From Marisa cornuarietis (taxonomy: Eukaryota > Mollusca > Gastropoda > Architaenioglossa > Ampullariidae), in NCBI GenBank assembly GCA_004794655.1, contig SMMW01000003.1:21270501-21334500 (forward strand): DNA of 64,000 nt, in the 5' to 3' direction. The notes below the pieces were generated by a model. That model did no database searches. It saw only the letters and a program-made list of their open reading frames with translations, and was not told where the DNA came from. How positions within the stretch are numbered: the first letter of the stretch is position 1; each line of letters begins with the position of its first letter. The translations under genes were made by a program, and so were the position numbers. Positions 13,064 to 28,350 of this stretch are shown one piece after another.

Positions 13064-13528
13064 GGTTACATGCTTAGCAGGGATTGGAACCAGCTATCAC
13101 ATAGCATGTTATTCGCGCGCAGGAGCGAGATTTTCCACAACTTACTGATTACGGGTGTAGATTGCCAACTTTGAAATTAGATAATAAATAAACGGTTGGG
13201 TTTCAGGCACTGAAACCTACAGAACATATTTATATTGTCTCTACCATCCACAATCTATTAATACATAGGACTACGCACAGGCACACACACACACACATTC
13301 ACATACACACATATATAGCACACACAATACATGCACATACACACGACACACATATATATATATATATATGTATCAGAGGATTGCTGCACAGGCACGCCAG
13401 AAGCGGCATTCTTTTTTATATTATTTTGTTCTCGTTTGTCGTTGTTTCGTTCTCCCTTCGTCTACGTTCCAGTAAAAGAATCAAAGAACGTTCCCCGAAA
13501 TGAGGCTAGACAGTTTTTTTGTCTTGTC

Positions 13529-13529
13529 A

Positions 13530-13612
<83 letters not shown>
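13529..13612. repeat. (CA)n microsatellite
   Basis: About 41 CA units with a single AA interruption near 13557. Apparent His/Thr and Val/Cys proteins on either strand are the repeat itself. A shorter CA/TA-mixed tract precedes it at 13278-13372. Confidence 0.98.
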
Positions 13613-13614
<2 letters not shown>

Positions 13615-16600
13615 CTGATATTTTTCCACATCTCCTGCAGAGACTACAGTCAATTGTTAGGCTTCACACACGAAATGAAATAAGTGATTCGTCCACTCTC
13701 ATCCACAAGACAGCTTAACACGTACTCTGTCGACGTCAGCGTGTGAGTGTACGATTTCTTGCGATAAAAGAGGTAGCAGCTGATGTAACCACGGCAACAG
13801 AATGCACCAAGATGTCGTCGATCTGAAAATTGACCGCGGCAGTGTGAATCCAGATGATCACTTTTGTCTGTAAGAAGTTTGTCCTTCCTCTGGGTAGTCG
13901 CCATCCCGCTAATGAAACTTTCATCGGTTCATTTCCGGGGCGCCTCTTCTTTCGCATCTCTAACAGACAGCGGGGCTCGCTCCCCTTTACGACATCCGTT
14001 TCTTGCAACGGTGGCAAGAACGGCAGCTCAGCAAACTAAACGTTTGGCATGAATATTTGATGGCGTCTTGTGACAATTAATGCCATCTCACAATGCACTC
14101 TCTTCCGCACTCGGGTATTTAGCGCCCGATTTTATTTCAGTGTGGCATGGCGACGGACGCTTGACAAGCCACCTTGCGATTACTTAGTCGCAAGTACCGT
14201 CTGAGGGGAAAACATTTCAGGAGTTCCAACCTATGTACTTGTAGTGGACATATTTATAACAAAATAGCGATTTATCTTTTGCCATTTTTTTTTAGAGGAG
14301 GACACTGTGCTGCAATCCGATCGTAGTTTTGTGTTCCTTGTCCTAATAAAATAAAGATAGACGTGCTCTAGTGGGTCTTATTATTCAGCCTAATCCTACT
14401 TGGATTCATTCCCGTTTTTCTAATTTCAATAATGTCTTTACTGCAGGTGGTAAATGTTGTTCGGCTCGTTTGACATACAGAAAGTACCTGAAGAATGACA
14501 CACATCTAAGAGACTGGAGGTAACAGCTGAACATTAGCAGACGTTGAGGCAAACTTCCCTGTTGGGGGTAAACTCTTGTGAGGCGGGACCAGCTTTCACG
14601 TGTGAGTAGCATGCATGACATGAAGGATATCAAGGTATCTGGAGCCAGACGCGTGCAAGTGATTGATACAGATGAGAAATAAACAAACATATAAATACAA
14701 ATATTTTTGTACTGGCCCTAAAAAGCCTGGTGAACTTCATTACTAGGACCAACCCTAAATGGAAGCAGCGGTAGTAAGTCGGCAGGTCGTAAGGTGAACG
14801 AGGCTATCATCTGAGAGGAGAGGGAAAGAGGGTCGAATTAATCTTCACTTCAGGCCAACAGCAGCTAAGACTATATCTCAGCAAACCACGATTGCGCAAT
14901 GCGGCGGACATCCTTATCATCCGACCAAAACACATCAGTGGGATAATATTGTTCATGGTGGTGGTGGTGGTGTGAAGTATAATTGAATTCAAGTTCGACC
15001 CCGTGAACTGAAGATGGACTGTCATATAATTAAAACAGCCTTATGTAAAAGCATTAGGATCATTATTTCCATCCAAATTTCAAATAATTTAGCAACTTTC
15101 AAACAAGCAGAATGGTGCAGAGATCTTGATACTTGTGCCCTAGGTCTTTAAACTCACGCTCTAGTTTCGTTCTTTTTTAGTCCCCTTTCCTCAAGGAAAA
15201 TCTTACCTACATTTGTAAAAATGGTTGGTCTTACGATTTACTTCCCGTGACTGTGGTCTTTTCAATAACTTTGACTCATGTTATGATTATTAATCAATTT
15301 TTATTAACTGTATGGGCAATAATCCATAACAGAAATGTGTTTTTGGCTCACGCAAGAACATTAGATCAAATGAAGGTGACATGTCGCAAGTTAATCGTAC
15401 ATATGCATACACAAACCCTCTGTAATAATGTCAATAATACAAAATTTTGCTAAGAATACAAAATCCTAGGAATCACTAAGCTTACTATTAAGGATGGTGA
15501 CCGTATGAAGTACCTTGTGTGTGTATTTCTACATCGCTACCTGCCGTTCGCTAATTTTCCCTCATTTTTTCTTCCTCCTCCTTTGTCAAGTTGTGGATGT
15601 TAGAGCTTAATTATAGAAATTAATCAGCCCTTAATGAGTTGTACAAAGTGACTAAATAAGTAACACTTTTAAGCTGCTCTCCAGCATGCCTCTATCGTCA
15701 AAATTATTTGGTGGTATTCAATTACTCGTCTGTCTTGCTATTTTTACATTTCTCTTTCAAAATCCTGACTCTGTCTTGCTTTTAAATAATTAATTTATTC
15801 CATCTTTACATTAGTTTTGGAGGCTGAACCAATTATTCTTCGTCAACATTTCTGTAATTTTTTTTATTTAGGATCTATTTGGTTTCGTTTTCCTGTTGGT
15901 TACTTTTTTTTTCATTTGCTGACCTCCTCATCCAGCAGCAATTGATGCACAAAAGTTTCTAATGTGTCTTCCCCTTGGACTTTGATTGCACCTTGTTGCA
16001 GATCGGTAAATAATAACCTTCAGAAAATTTTGTGCTAAAATATTGACTCGTGTTTTAATTATTGCAAAGACAGTTGATGAAACATCGCTGAATTGTGTTT
16101 AGCCTCCGCTGAATGGTCGCTTGCGACGTATTATTATCGCATTAGTTGCCGTCCGATGTGCGTAATCAGAGCACGGGCGACCATGCGAGGAGACGATGAG
16201 AAAAGTGTGAAGACAGTTTTTCCTAACAGCCTCTTGTCTCCAGCCCATGCTAATATGGGGAACTCGCTACTTGTGCCCCTCCAACCCCACCCCTCGATTC
16301 GAGCCATCGACGAGGTTGGCCGCAATCAGTGGCTGGTGAAATATTAATGTGTCTCGAGGCATGGTCGTCTGAAACACCTGCACAGCGCGAGTTCCCTCCG
16401 AGTGGAGCAACTTGCGTGTCCATTTTACGACAGGACTCAGAGCTAGAGAACTCGGTGACCTATAGCAAGCCCTAAGTTTGGGCGCTTTTACCAATTATTG
16501 CAGTCGGGTGCTTTCTTTTCGACTGGTAAGAGTGCCGGGTGATGAAAGCTTAACAAAGATGGCGTAAAACGTGTACAGACTTACAAAGTAATTTTTATCC

Positions 16601-18150
16601 ACGAAAACGAACAGTTGTTGAGTTAGTGACGCATGAGACTGGCTAAGAAGTATGAGGTATTGTTATCCACCAATTTTGTATGTTCAAATGTATCCGACTG
16701 GGGAATCTTTGGATCAGGATCCATGATGGTCTTCATTGATGAATCTTTGGATTAGGATCAGGGTTGGTCGTTGTCTTCTCAGAACGCTTTACACTTTACA
16801 CTTTACTGTCGTTGATGTTGTCCTTCGGATACTCGTCATCATAAAGAGAACAAGACCAACTGGGAAAAGATTGTCCTCTGGACTGCAAAATAGTGATCTG
16901 CTACAATTTGATTTACCTGCCTCAAGCTACTATTTTGGGGTTTACCCAGTCCCATCCGTACTCCAATCCACACCTACTTTTCTCAGTGTCACGTGTCCTT
17001 CTATGCTACGTCATGTTTGTATAGCAGTCGCGTGCGCTACGAGTAAGAAGCCCATCAGTTCACTAACGGCACGACTGCGCTGCACATTTAAAAGCATCGT
17101 GTACACCACGTGTCTATCGTCCAAAGAACAATTACATCGTCACAATGCGTCCCATGAGCCCGGATGCATTTTTCTGTGCCGATTTGATGAATGGCGAGGA
17201 CAAAACAAAACAAAAAATAAAGTCAGACCTGATTGTAACTGAAACTTTTTAGTGCTCTGATGAAAACTCACTCGAGGCTAGGACTGAAAAGTGTGGGGCT
17301 AGTATTGTTCTTGATCATCATCTCTGCCCTCGGAGTGGTACTTTCACATTTGCAAATTACTCAAGAAACAAGATAGAACGCATAAAGCAAATTTAAAAAA
17401 AAACATGCGCTGTAACACACTGAAGATTATAATGGTCCTTCCTTCATCACTGCTCTGTGTGTGACCGCTGTCTGCAGAGTTTATTCTTCTCGGTTCGTCA
17501 TTTTCTACCTTCTCTTTACACAGAACTGCAGCTAACAGCTGAAACATTTCACAGACCCTCTTTTCTTCCTTTCTGTATTCTTCACTACTTTAGCTTTTCA
17601 TTGATCATTGTTACAGCTGAGTGGTTGTGACATCATTAAATCTAGCGCCTATGGGGCTATGGTGGCCCCTGTTCCACTCCCCCTTATCAGTCATTAGCCA
17701 CCCTTACCCCCAATGATCAGATTAGTGTGTGGACGTGTTGCCGTGTACCGTCTCTTAACCGGGGACAATGTAAAGACTGACAACTGAACTCTCAGGGCTT
17801 GTTTATAGTGCTAATGGAAAGTCAGTCACAAAGAAAAACAAAGGCAGCGGAGGGGCTAATCGGCCATGACTTCGTAAACCATGTTTGATAGATATGGGGA
17901 GGAGAAAGACGTACTGTTATTGTGACAAAGAAGGAAGAAATGGTCGAAGTAACTTAATTCGTTTAAAGTTCGATGACAATAAATCAGTGCCAACAAATAC
18001 TGATGACTGCATGAATAACTTTTATGAAGCCTCGGCAAGTTTACCTAATTATCGCATCTTTTTAGAGCAGCGACTTGACTGCCACCCTGTCCTGACCATG
18101 AGCATGTCTTGCTTGTGTATGAGCGGGTGTTTCTGTTGTAGAAGTCTGTT
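13613..18150. other. Non-coding stretch, no gene seen
   Basis: No frame with recognisable domains or paired splice sites. A small direct duplication (GAATCTTTGGAT followed by AGGATC) lies at 16703 and 16740. A (TGG)n tract lies near 14957-14972. Confidence 0.45.
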
Positions 18151-18179
18151 ATGTGTGACTATGGGTGCATAGTTGTCAG

Positions 18180-18275
18180 TGACTCCTTTACTTCTGTATA
18201 TCATCTCTCTAAAGCGCTTTGAGCAAATCGTTAGAAAAGCGCTACATAAATGTTCATTATTTTTATCATTATTGT
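18180..18275 (+). mobile_element. 3' tail fragment of an L2/CR1-type retroelement
   Basis: The sequence pattern AAAGCGCTTTGAGC...AAAGCGCTACATAAATG followed by a degenerate ATT-rich tail resembles the 3' terminus of the LINE at 50.6-52.6 kb (GCGCTATACAAATC then (TTA)n). Only the terminal ~100 bp is preserved. Confidence 0.5.
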
Positions 18276-19939
18276 GTGGATCACACTGTGACCCCATGTA
18301 GCCCTTTGAACTTTTCTCTGGATCAGAAAACACAGCAGTTACGAATCACATTTAGCCGACTAAGACATGTCATCCTCCAAATATTTTTTTAATCAAAATG
18401 CAATTAAACAATTAAGTAATGCTATAAAAAAATTCAATGTCTAGTGCAAAGATGCTTCTGTAAAACTATTTCTTAATGGTATCACATTTGGACTTTTTTT
18501 TATTCGTTTAGCAGCTTTGATTTTTTTCCATTTCGGATGCACAGTGACTGCTGATGAAAGTTCACCGCTGAACGAACATCTGCCAGCTGTTTTGGGATTG
18601 ATCAACCCCAAGGAGATTTGAAAAAAAACGAAAACCTTGTTAGCTTTTTACGAGGAGAGCACGAAATTCTGTTATGTCCTTCTGATAGATTTCCTGGTCT
18701 TGGCTAACACTTAGAGAGATAGCTTCAACACTATAGGGTTACACTGGAGTCGTACGTGAATAGCTGTAGGTAAATAGCTTCAAGGGGCGGGCAGGATACG
18801 TCACAGCAAGTTAAATATTGATGCATATCCTTCTGTCAGCGATTGTTAGCAGGTGTTTTGAGATATTGTTGAATATTTCTCAACGAAGGGCTCTCAGTTC
18901 GAATGCTGTTTACTTACCCAGACCATGGCGTATGGAGTAGGCGAGACTGCCCGAGTCGCCATCTTGGTAGCTGATTGAATGACCGTCCTGATATTCTTTA
19001 CTTCAAGTCAAGGCCGTAGGTAGTAGATATTTACCATTTTTGAAAGAACAGCTGCAAAAATTCTCGCTGTTCATCACTTATTTGAAGTAGGGGGTCTATC
19101 AAATGACAGCTCAACTGATGGAATCGGGAAACGTTTAAAATTCTTCATGCAAGCCCATTGTTATTTATACTTAAGCTATTTATTTTAAAATACTTTTCAT
19201 CTGTTTCCACGAGGTTGTAAAAATTAATCTTTGTTTTATAAAAATGAAATACTTTTGCTGAAAAGGAAAGCTAAAAATTGTCCGATTTCGCCTTTAACCT
19301 TTTGGTGATCAGCGAGTCATTTTTATTCTCGAAATCAGTGTGTACTCTGCTGAACTCATATTTTGTTCTAGTCACCTACATCCTTGTCCTAGAAGAATAT
19401 TTCACCATCATCAATCACACCCTCAATTCTGTCAGGCTCAAAAAATCTTTCTCACAGAGTTATCCTCCCCGTTTGCAGAAATTAGCATGTTAGATCCTCA
19501 CTTTATTCCTGCGGCAGGTAAATATCTCACACTAAGAGCAGCAACTGTTAAAAAATATTGTCATGATTTCATACGTTTATCCTGTATTTTTGCTTGATTC
19601 GCTTGCTGTTATTACTTGCAGTCTAATAAGCTGGTGAGTAAAAGGGATGTTGACGCCTTCCATTTGCCTTCGCTGCCCCTTTAATGTCGCCTTCACGAGA
19701 CAAAACCTCGCGAGCGGGGGGCGGGGCTTTTGATGTGGAAGGGAGGAAGGCAATTATCGAGATGCCATCTAAAGCGACACAATGGGGGAAACTGAACAGG
19801 CTCGCATACCTCTCTTTGATTTTGCACGATAGAGGGCGCGCGTGCTCGCTGCAACCGCTGGCGACACCTGGTGGTGAAGGGAGTGGACGCGGCGGGCAAA
19901 CACTAGAGCGGAAACCTTTAGCGGACGACTTTAGTAGGA

Positions 19940-20025
19940 GGCACAGCAACGTAGGGGAAGAAGTATCGAGGGCCGTATCTGATCTTGCTGTCAAAGCAAC
20001 CAGATACCACTGCGCCACCCCAAGC
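19940..20025 (-). mobile_element. Degenerate tRNA-derived SINE head
   Basis: Read on the minus strand, GGGGTGGCGCAGTGGTATCT resembles a tRNA 5' end with box A. About 45 nt on, CGGCCCTCGATACTTC is a weak box B. The cloverleaf is decayed, so no functional tRNA is called. Confidence 0.4.
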
Positions 20026-20630
20026 TGAAAGTAGATACTTCCCGAGCTTCCAGCACCCGGGGTGTGCTATCTCCCTGTATCCAGCTTGATATCTTTCTTT
20101 CGTGTAACACACTCACTGTTACCATCTTTGATATCTTTCTCCGTGTAACCCTTCGCAACATTCTTTGATATATTTCTTGTTATCACTCTCTTACTGTATC
20201 CATCACGATGTCTGAAATTTTTCCTCCAGTGCACGTGCAATAAATTTTGTCCAACTGACTTCTCATTTTTATTTCTATTTCCCTTTTGACAGCATAGTAT
20301 GTCAGGGTCAAATGAAGTTTGAGAATTTTGAGACTCTTCACATTTTCGTTTCTTTATGTGTATTTAGTGTCCAAACGCAATACGTGCGCCAGACTTGCAG
20401 GCTCATCTTATTGTACGATAACTATCAATGGCATAACTCATCCTATTGTATATCCAAATAAAGAGTGACAGTCCCTGCGAAGACACTTCAGGTACTACTA
20501 ACAAGGTACAAGATGTCTGCTCTTCTCTCTATCGGCACATCAAACTGTTTACGAAGAATTATTTTCTGCGATCGTATTATTCTTTGGGAGAGACTAAAAT
20601 GCACTAATTCAATCCAATGTTAATGCTTTC

Positions 20631-20886
20631 CCGCAGGCGGAATTCTTTTTCCCACTTGAGATAGGGGGGGGGGGCGGAAATTCAGCCAATCGGAGTGCCG
20701 GTCTATGTTTTGTCAGAGGTTTGGGGTTAGGGTTTGGGTTAGGGTTTGGGTTAGGGTTAGGGTTAGTTTATTAGGTACAATTGGGTAATTGAGTGGAGCG
20801 AGCAGAAGACGGCATATTTTGCGTGCACTCCGATTGGCTGAATTCCCCCCCCCCCAATCTCATGTGGGAAATTCCGCTTCCCGCAG
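20631..20886. repeat. Long inverted repeat with G11/C11 arms enclosing TTAGGG-like repeats
   Basis: The left arm (20631-20699) and right arm (20822-20886) are mutually complementary over about 60 bp. Each contains an 11-nt homopolymer (G at 20664-20674, C at 20845-20855) and the shared block ATTCAGCCAATCGGAGTGC or its complement. The loop of about 120 bp contains the TTAGGG-like tract listed separately. It has the architecture of a foldback element or MITE, with no coding frame. Confidence 0.85.
20719..20766 (+). repeat. Interstitial telomere-like repeats (TTAGGG/TTTGGG)
   Basis: About eight consecutive hexamers alternating GGTTTGGG and GGTTAGGG, ending with three exact TTAGGG-type units. 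TTAGGG is the telomere repeat of molluscs and vertebrates. The block is internal and lies in the loop of an inverted repeat, so it is not a chromosome end. Confidence 0.9.
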
Positions 20887-22908
20887 TAAATAAGTGAGCG
20901 CAAAAATCACCCACATCTAATAAGAAAAAGCTGAAAAGGTTACAAATTAATGTGATTATACAATTGTAATAATCCATTACAATGTTAATAGTAAATAAAA
21001 AAGTAAGAAAATTGCGAGTATGCAGCTGAAATAAGAAGATCACACATTAATAATCTATAATTATAAATTAGGCTGGTTTGCCTTAAGGGGAGAGGGATTG
21101 CGCTTGTCCTTTACTTTGAACCAGGAACCTAAGTTGTATCATGACAAAAAAGCACCCAGCATGTAGACAGCTGCAGTATACAGTGCAGATAAAAGTGAAC
21201 AGTTGCACGTGAAGCAGAAATTCAGATGGTCTTCCAGCAAACGTATCAGCTAAAGATCAATCACATCAGTTTTTTTGTGTTTCAGCGAAGTCAGAAGCCC
21301 AGTATTTTATTGTAATCTGACTTTAAATGAATATTTGTATATACTTTTTTAAAACTTTCTGGTCAAACTTTTAAAAATAATTGAAAAAATTGTCATTTTC
21401 ACTGTATTTTGGAACATCCGCTGTATGACATTCCCGTCTTTTTTCATATTCTTGCTATTATTAATCCCGAAAAACAGTTTCATCTTGAGCTACGTAGAAC
21501 ATAAACCGCCATTTGCAAATGCTTCACTGTGATGTAAACAGTGTGTCTAGTTTTGTCAGCATGCGAAAGCGAAATTAAAAAAATAATGAGGGAGGTCACA
21601 GGAGGCAGGTGGTCATTGTCTCAAAGAACATTATCTTTTTGTTATCTTTCTTGATTTTGGTTTTTCTTTTCTTTACTTTCTTGCGCCATGTTGCATATCG
21701 TTTCTCCCCTTGAGGCTGGAAGTCAGGCGAGAGAGAGAGAGAGAGAGCGTGTCTGGTGTGGCGGAGTGAGGGAAGTCAGAATCTCGTGCAGGCCCAGGTT
21801 TAAGTCATTAACTATTAAAAAACACATAAAGAACTAATACACGGGCTGCGAGCCCACACGCAACACTCACAGACACACGGAGCATCAGGGTCTTCTCTCT
21901 CTCTCTATGGCGCGCGCTGCCAAGTCTCACTTGCAGTTTGAGACCTGCCCCCCCCCCTCATCCTCTCACCCCACAGCCACCCCCCTCCCTTCACCGTGTG
22001 TGAACTTCAGAGATGGAATGAATCCCCGATGTTTCAGACGAGCCACTCATCACTCACACACGTGTACAGTATTAAATATGAGATGCGGTAATCTTCAAAG
22101 GCGATTGCCCTGCATGTCTGCGTGTATCATCCGGGTTCTCGGATCTTGAACGTCACTTCCGCACTTTTCGACTTCCGGTTCAGGCGAGTGTGTTTATAAA
22201 TGTTGGCTGTGTTCTGGCGCCAGTGCTTACCATACCAACACGGGCAGACAGCGTGCGGGCTTCTCCAGCCTCTCCTGTTCACGTCACGTGCTGTGCGGGC
22301 GATGTCCTGTCAAAGTATTTTCGTCAAATCGAACATTGTTTTCTGGTAATTTATCTGAACCGAGCAGAAGCAAAAAGCTTTAATATTTTATCAGACTGAA
22401 ATCGATCGCTTGGCCTGTTCTCCATTTATCTTCATGTTGCTTGAAATTGTTAGTCATTCTTTACTGTGATTATTACTTCAAAGAAAACTGCTTTTTTTTT
22501 TTACATTACCATGCATAGGTTCAAAGCCAACAACACAGACGTCAGGATCATACATGAATGATACGGGGTGAAGGCTTAAACCAATGAGAAAGCTGGGAAT
22601 ATAATTATGCTAATTATGTGTAGGTCTAGCCAAACGTGACGTCATGATTTTGGAAAATAGTATCTTGCATTGATCTTTACGGATTCTTAGAAAAAAATTT
22701 GCACCCCACTAGTCCTTTAAAGTATGTGTGGTAATTTTTTTATTTATTTTTATTTATTTATTTTATTTTTTTTTATTTTTTTTTTTTGCATCGCATGTTA
22801 GGCTGCATCACGGAAGATGAGCCAATCATAGAAAGCCGTTACATGTGAGCGATTAGATAATCTAGGCAAACAAGAACAACTGGACGGTTTGCTAAGGTCT
22901 CACAATAG
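20887..22908. other. Non-coding stretch, no gene seen
   Basis: AT-rich DNA with a (GA)n run near 21729-21747, a C-run near 21948 and T/A-rich low complexity at 22735-22790. No supported gene. Confidence 0.5.
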
Positions 22909-23474
22909 TACAGTAGTAGCTCTACATACGAGTTTAATCCGTTCCACAACCGAGGTTGCATGGCAAAAATCTCGTATATTAAAACTATTTTTCTTATATA
23001 AAATAAAGGAAATAGGATTAATGCGTTCAAACCCTTCCACGACAACACAATTTATATGTAAATACGATATAATATACAATACTGTATAGTAAATGTAAAT
23101 GGCACAATCATATAAATAATATAGATAATAAAATAATGAAGAATATGTTATATTTATCAATCTTACCTTGGAAGAGACGAAGACTGTCGATAACGGAGGT
23201 AGGCAGATGGCGGGGGAGGAGGGAAGGAGCCTGAGAGCAGACGGGTGCTGAATGAATCAGCTGATGAGACAAACACTATTTACACTGTGTTTAACTTGAA
23301 ACATTGAGATTTTCACTAAGACTACATTCTTTTTTATGTCTTTACACTACGACATATAAAATGACTCGAGCTCATATATCGAATTTCCGCTCGTAAGTAA
23401 GAACAAAATTTTCACGAATATTTGGCTCGTATCTCGATTTACTCGTATCACTCGTATGTAGAGATCTTGCTGTA
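22909..23474. mobile_element. Tc1/mariner-pogo type MITE with TA target duplication
   Basis: The left end TACAGTAGTAGCTCTACATA and the right end, which reads TACAGCAAGATCTCTACATA on the other strand, form a terminal inverted repeat of about 24 bp that continues into CGAG. The TA dinucleotides at 22909-22910 and 23473-23474 fit the TA target duplication of the superfamily. CTCG/CGAG subterminal motifs recur inside. The 560-bp interior has no transposase frame. Confidence 0.8.
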
Positions 23475-24859
23475 TTGAAAAAAAACACTTGTCATTAGCA
23501 CAAAACAATGTACATTGTCAGTGTACAAAGTCTGCACAAAGTCTTCCGTTTCCACCAAACTTCGTTACGCAGTTCGTTCTCCTGTCATCGAAGACGCTGT
23601 ACAGTGTACAGTATAGAGGATCAGACAGGAACAGGGAGACATGGAGTAGGGAGGCGGGAAATCGAAATATATATATTTTTTTTAAAGTAAAACCTATATA
23701 TAGGCAGAGAAAGTGGTCCAAGAAAAAGTGGTTTAGAGATATCAGAAAAACATACCAAAGATAGAAAGACAGACGATGGGAGACAAGCTGAATGGAGTGA
23801 CGACCTGTTGGAAACATAGCGCAATTAATGAATCAAATAATTAATTATTAAAAGTTAAAGAAATTAACCCCACATAGTATTATAGCATTTTGCTATTATT
23901 AAAACATTCTCAAAGTCGTCGCAAGTGAAAGGTTAATAAGCAACTTGTAGGTATGAGCTCTACTACTTCGGTTATTCTGGTCGTAACTGTCAATCTTTGC
24001 TGTTGCGGTCTAGACTCGTCTTTTCATCATTGCGATGACGATCTGTTTAGGGATGGGGAGCAAACTCCTGCGAAAGAAGGAAGGAGGCTGCACCTTCGCG
24101 CGCGCGGCGGGACATCAAAGAGATGGGGCAGGATGTGACAAAGGAAGAGAGGTGCTGCTGCTGTTTTCGTCTGGAAGCGCCTGGCCAGCTTTCCAGTGCG
24201 CACTCACCTTTCTGCCTGATAAACATCAGGGTCAAAACTTTCTTAAAGATCATTGAGCAGCATTTTTGTGAATGAAATTTCTTTCTTCTTGTCCCCCCCC
24301 CCTCGCCCACTACCATCTTTTTTTTTTTTTTTTTTTTTTTTTTTGTCTTTCTTGCAATTCTTCTCTTCCTTTCCTCCTTCAGTTTTCATCACAGATCACT
24401 CAGTCGTCGAATGCCAGTTCGTTATCAGGCTGATCGTTTCAATTACTTTCTGTCCTCTTCTCGTTCAACTGTTAATATTCGCTTTGTTTAGAATCTTATC
24501 TTAAAAGCTTTTGCTCTGTCCGTCGCTACTCCTTTTATGTTTTAATTGTATACACATTTTTTCATGTTTACATTATTTTCTTCACCTTTGCTTGTCTATG
24601 TCATTATTTCTATCTGCCCTTAGTATTGATTAACCTCTTTTAGCAGTTCTATGTTCCTATATATATATATATATATATTGCTCTATAATGTGGTTATATG
24701 TGAGAAAAGAATGGGACGTACAAGGCGTGTGTGGAATTTTATTTTGTGTCTTTGTGATAGCAAGGGTGCGCTCACTTATAGTGCTTTACCCTACCATCAA
24801 AGACTAGTTCAAAGCACTTTACAAAGAAAAAATATAAACACACGGAAATTATCATCATC

Positions 24860-25165
24860 ATCATCACAAAACGAAGAGTTTATTTAGTCCTCATGTTGAG
24901 AAAGTGAAAGTCATCAGCATAGTTGCAGTCACTACAGCCCAGAACTACTACCAAAACATCCATTTCTAGTAACCTTCTCTTCTTCTCTGAAAGTCTTTTG
25001 ACTTGCGGCTGTGATTTGTAATTGTAGTAGTATCAGTGGTAATGATAGCAGTAGTGGTGGTAGTGTCGGTAGCAATAGCAGATATATTTGTCTATTTTTG
25101 GTGCACACGTGCCTGTCATGAGGATACATTAAAACAATGGCAGTGACGAAAGTGAATGAAGCAGG
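24860..25165. repeat. Diverged interspersed repeat, copy 1
   Basis: This stretch aligns in order with 41640-41860. Shared blocks include GCAGTCACTACAGC(C/T)CAG, GGCTGTGATTTGTA(A/G)TTGTAGTA and TTGG(T/C)GCACA. The preceding bases (24770-24825) resemble the GCGC/CACTTTACA 3' ends of local retroelements. Its class is unknown to me. Confidence 0.6.
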
Positions 25166-25412
25166 AAGCAGGATTGTACTTAAGAGATCAGAGGATCACG
25201 CTTTTTGACTCACGTACATCCACGAGTTAAGGCAGCTGGAAAAATGTTGCAAGGAAAAAGGACCGTATAGCAGAAAGCTTTGACCACTTGCAGGAAAGTG
25301 AACAATTAATCAGGCAAACGAAAACCCGGAGTCGAGATGGCGCAGATACGGCGTTTGAGACCGTTAGACGACGAAGACAACAATGGAGGACAGACGCAGG
25401 AAAACAGTCCAA

Positions 25413-25469
<57 letters not shown>
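25413..25469. repeat. (AAT)n microsatellite abutting a retroelement-like tail
   Basis: About 19 AAT triplets are followed by ATGTTGGCTTGTATAGCGCC, the complement-type tail signature seen at other (TTA)n-ending retroelement copies in this window. It is probably the 3' end of a minus-strand SINE or LINE. Confidence 0.85.
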
Positions 25470-25471
<2 letters not shown>

Positions 25472-25629
25472 TGTTGGCTTGTATAGCGCCAAATCCTGGC
25501 CTGTGGACAGCTCAAGGCGCTGACGTCAAAATAAGATGACGACAAAATGTGGGTGTGTAGCGGCCCGTCACCTCCACGTCACAGGGCAGCGTCACACACA
25601 GCAAGAACACAGTCCTCAGCACAAATATC

Positions 25630-25950
25630 CAACATGTCATACAATCCGGAATACACTCCATACAACAAATATCAAACATGTCATACAAGCCGGAACACAC
25701 TCCATACAACAAATATCAAACATGTCATACAAGCCGGAATACACTCCATACAACAAATATCCAACATGTCATACAAACCGGAATACACTCCATACAACAA
25801 ATATCCAACATGTCATACAAACCGGAATACACTCCATACAACAAATATCCAACATGTCATACAAACCGGAATACACTCCATACAACAAATATCCAACATG
25901 TCATACAAACCGGAATACACTCCATACAACAAATATCAAACATGTCATGC
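25630..25950. repeat. 44-bp satellite-like tandem array, about 7.4 copies
   Basis: Units of 44 bp begin CATGTCATACAAACCGGAAT and continue through ACACTCCATACAACAAATAT. They are nearly identical, with C/A and G/A variants. Since 44 is not a multiple of three the frame rotates every unit, and all three plus frames are open and overlapping. That is a property of the unit and not evidence of a gene. Confidence 0.95.
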
Positions 25951-26384
25951 ACTCCACAGAAAATGCAACATCCAACAGAAGGCACAAGTTTCACTGGAAC
26001 GCCAGCACACGCTCAAGTTCACTGATGAAAACATGGATCCCACACCACCGCGCAAGTCATGAAGTCCAAATCCAACAAGACAGTATCAAAGGCCATCATC
26101 GACTAGCACATTGTATCTAAAACAAAACAGTATCAGGCGAACACAACTAAAAGCCGAAATCAACAATAGTCAGCACACAACAAACACAACGAAAACCCAA
26201 GGTAACGACAAGAAAAAAAAGGAAAGAAACAAGAAGAGCTGGTCACCTCAAGCTGATAAGGTATATATTATATAATTTATATTTTATGGAAGCGTGTCAA
26301 TTGTGCTAGGTAGTTTTTTCATGTATGTATAAAGCATAAACATTCTTTGCTGTCATCGCTATGTAAATCTATAAATACATTGTG

Positions 26385-26760
26385 TTATAAGACAAATTCT
26401 CTTACTATATCTATAATATAAATTTGTCTTTATTTATGTATATATGTCTATTTATCTATATATGTAAATTAGATTGTGGTACAATTGGGCAATTCTTTCT
26501 GTAGATATGATATAAACATGTGTAATGTTTGTGTTTATATATTTCTATCTATAAATATCTGAATCAAATTACAGTTTAAAGGTGAATTCTTTCAGTAAAT
26601 ATCATACAAATAAATGTTATGTATGTAAAAGGTCTAAATTATATTGTGGTTTATAAAGAAATTCTCTCAGTAAATGTCATGAAAATTTATACTGTACACA
26701 ATAGGTGTAAATTTTCTTTGTCAATAAAGGTAAATTTTCTTAAGATATATATCAGATAAG
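26385..26760. repeat. Degenerate AT-rich tandem repeat, roughly 80-120 bp period
   Basis: Three or four diverged copies share AATTCTTTCAGTAAATATCA and a following TAAATT...TTGTGG block, with drifting spacing. Confidence 0.5.

Positions 26761-28350
<1,590 letters not shown>

Noticed and set aside
20719..20766. True chromosome end
   Set aside because: Only about eight degenerate units, with ordinary sequence on both sides and an inverted repeat around them.
25536..26120. Repetitive proteins in three overlapping plus frames
   Set aside because: They are all translations of the same 44-bp tandem unit, whose length rotates the frame, and none has a unique domain.
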